Assembly: GCA_041984585.1 (NCBI GenBank)
Contig: JBHIXX010000050.1
Span: forward strand, 1 to 14,335
Direction: 5' to 3'
Source of the DNA: Pseudolysinimonas_A sp041984585
Lineage (GTDB): Bacteria; Actinomycetota; Actinomycetes; Actinomycetales; Microbacteriaceae
Length of the DNA stretch: 14,335 nucleotides
Within the stretch, counting starts at the first letter, position 1, and every line of letters begins with the position of its first letter. Made by a program: the position numbers and the translations under genes. Shown one piece after another: positions 13,840 through 14,335 of the stretch. The notes below the pieces were generated by a model. It was given only the letters and a program-made list of their open reading frames with translations, ran no database searches and was not told the origin of the DNA.

Positions 13840-14228
13840 AGCGCGCTCCGGATGTCGGTCTTGCTGAAGTCGTCGCCCTTGAAGAGCAACGGTTCGTCGG
13901 TCGCCTTCGCCAGGGCATATGAGAAGCAGTCGCCGAGGTTGAGTTTCGCCGGATGGCCGGTGCCGCGACCGTACCGTTGATGTGCCGACCGCGCGATGCG
14001 CGCGTGCTCCGCCGTGAAGTCGACGAACTCGATGCCGGCTCGCTCGACCAGGGCGTCGAGGTTCTGAGACGCCACGGGGCTCCGCCGCAGATCCACCACC
14101 CTCGTGGCTTCGACCCATGTCGCGGTGGACATCCGCGGGGTACCGGGCCCGAGCAGCGCGCGCGCGAGGACCTCCCGGTCCTCCTCGCGGTTGAGGATGG
14201 CGAGCACCGCCGACGTGTCGACGATCAC
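13836..14228 (-). CDS. vapC: Type II toxin-antitoxin PIN-domain toxin, VapC family
   Basis: A 130-residue PIN-domain ribonuclease. The acidic metal-binding residues are all there: Asp4 in MIVDTSAVLAIL, Glu40 in STATWVEATRV, Asp100 in LNLGDCFSYALAKA, and Asp119/Asp120 in LLFKGDDFSKTDI. The length is typical of VapC. The start is a GTG (read as Met) at 14228 that overlaps the stop codon of the antitoxin gene as GTGA, so translation is coupled. The toxin would cleave RNA (often tRNA or rRNA in this family) when not bound by VapB; the target cannot be told here. Its stop in turn overlaps the start of the nuclease lipoprotein gene by 4 bases. Confidence 0.93.
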   Translation of the reverse strand: MIVDTSAVLAILNREEDREVLARALLGPGTPRMSTATWVEATRVVDLRRSPVASQNLDALVERAGIEFVDFTAEHARIARSAHQRYGRGTGHPAKLNLGDCFSYALAKATDEPLLFKGDDFSKTDIRSAL

Positions 14229-14335
14229 CAGGGCAAGCCCGTCTCGGGGTCGTACAGCTCATCCATCGGATCGCGGTCACCCCAGTACTCGCGAAGCAGG
14301 GGCGCGGTCTCATCGGCGAGGGCGAGGATGCGCTG
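14225..14335 (-). CDS. vapB: Type II antitoxin, VapB family (partial, N-terminus beyond window)
   Basis: The last 36 codons of an ORF that enters from the right edge, in frame, ending in LYDPETGLPW and stop. It begins in the window with QRILALADETAPLL. The ending LYDxxxGLP and position directly before a VapC gene with a GTGA overlap fit the VapB C-terminus, the part that wraps around and inhibits the toxin. The N-terminal DNA-binding part is outside the window. Confidence 0.8.
   Translation of the reverse strand, partial: QRILALADETAPLLREYWGDRDPMDELYDPETGLPW

Noticed and set aside
1..14335. CRISPR arrays, tRNA or rRNA genes, insertion sequences, integrases
   Set aside because: No spaced direct repeats, cloverleaf-like sequences, conserved rRNA stretches, transposase motifs or terminal inverted repeats were found by reading both strands.

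Overview
The window reads as chromosomal DNA of a high-GC Gram-positive actinobacterium, most likely Microbacteriaceae (Microbacterium/Agromyces-like). The reasons are the strong G/C preference at third codon positions, several GTG starts, TAnnnT -10 boxes placed directly before start codons (leaderless genes), the use of GGATGC/GCATCC where Asp is GAT, and the gene families present (DUF427, Nei2, Pr6Pr, small Arg-rich protein). No rRNA, tRNA, CRISPR array, insertion sequence or phage gene was seen. The lineage is inferred from style, not from a marker gene.

Layout, left to right. Positions 1-2340 (minus strand) hold the N-terminal 413 residues of a class I flavin disulfide reductase and a PHP-domain metal-dependent hydrolase; both appear to be read from leaderless promoters. 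At 2438-2869 (plus) is a small PNPOx-like flavin-binding protein. At 2958-6218 (minus) is a four-gene ABC importer operon of the glycine betaine/choline (OpuC/OsmU) type in the order ATPase, permease, permease, substrate-binding lipoprotein, with every junction overlapping by 1-4 bases. At 6484-6786 (plus) is a DUF427 protein, followed by a strong hairpin.

At 6848-7430 (minus) is a compact unit: a good promoter, an ideal Shine-Dalgarno site, a 27-codon ORF, an attenuator-like terminator hairpin, then a 76-residue basic protein. The 27-codon ORF contains a segment that can pair with the 5' arm of the terminator, so this looks like translation-dependent attenuation.

At 7651-11606 (plus) is the most unusual part: an ECF-type sigma factor, a single-pass membrane protein with the layout of an anti-sigma factor but with SH3-like and Ig-like modules outside the cell, and an 837-residue membrane-anchored, cysteine-rich exported protein with FN3-like repeats. 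The genes overlap or nearly touch, which suggests one envelope-sensing system. The Ig-like module of the second protein has clearly different codon use.

At 11686-12327 (plus) is a six-helix Pr6Pr family membrane protein. From 14335 back to 12362 (minus) are a VapB antitoxin (partial), a VapC PIN toxin, a thermonuclease-type lipoprotein and a Nei2 DNA glycosylase. The first three are joined by GTGA overlaps, and the glycosylase follows after 38 bases.
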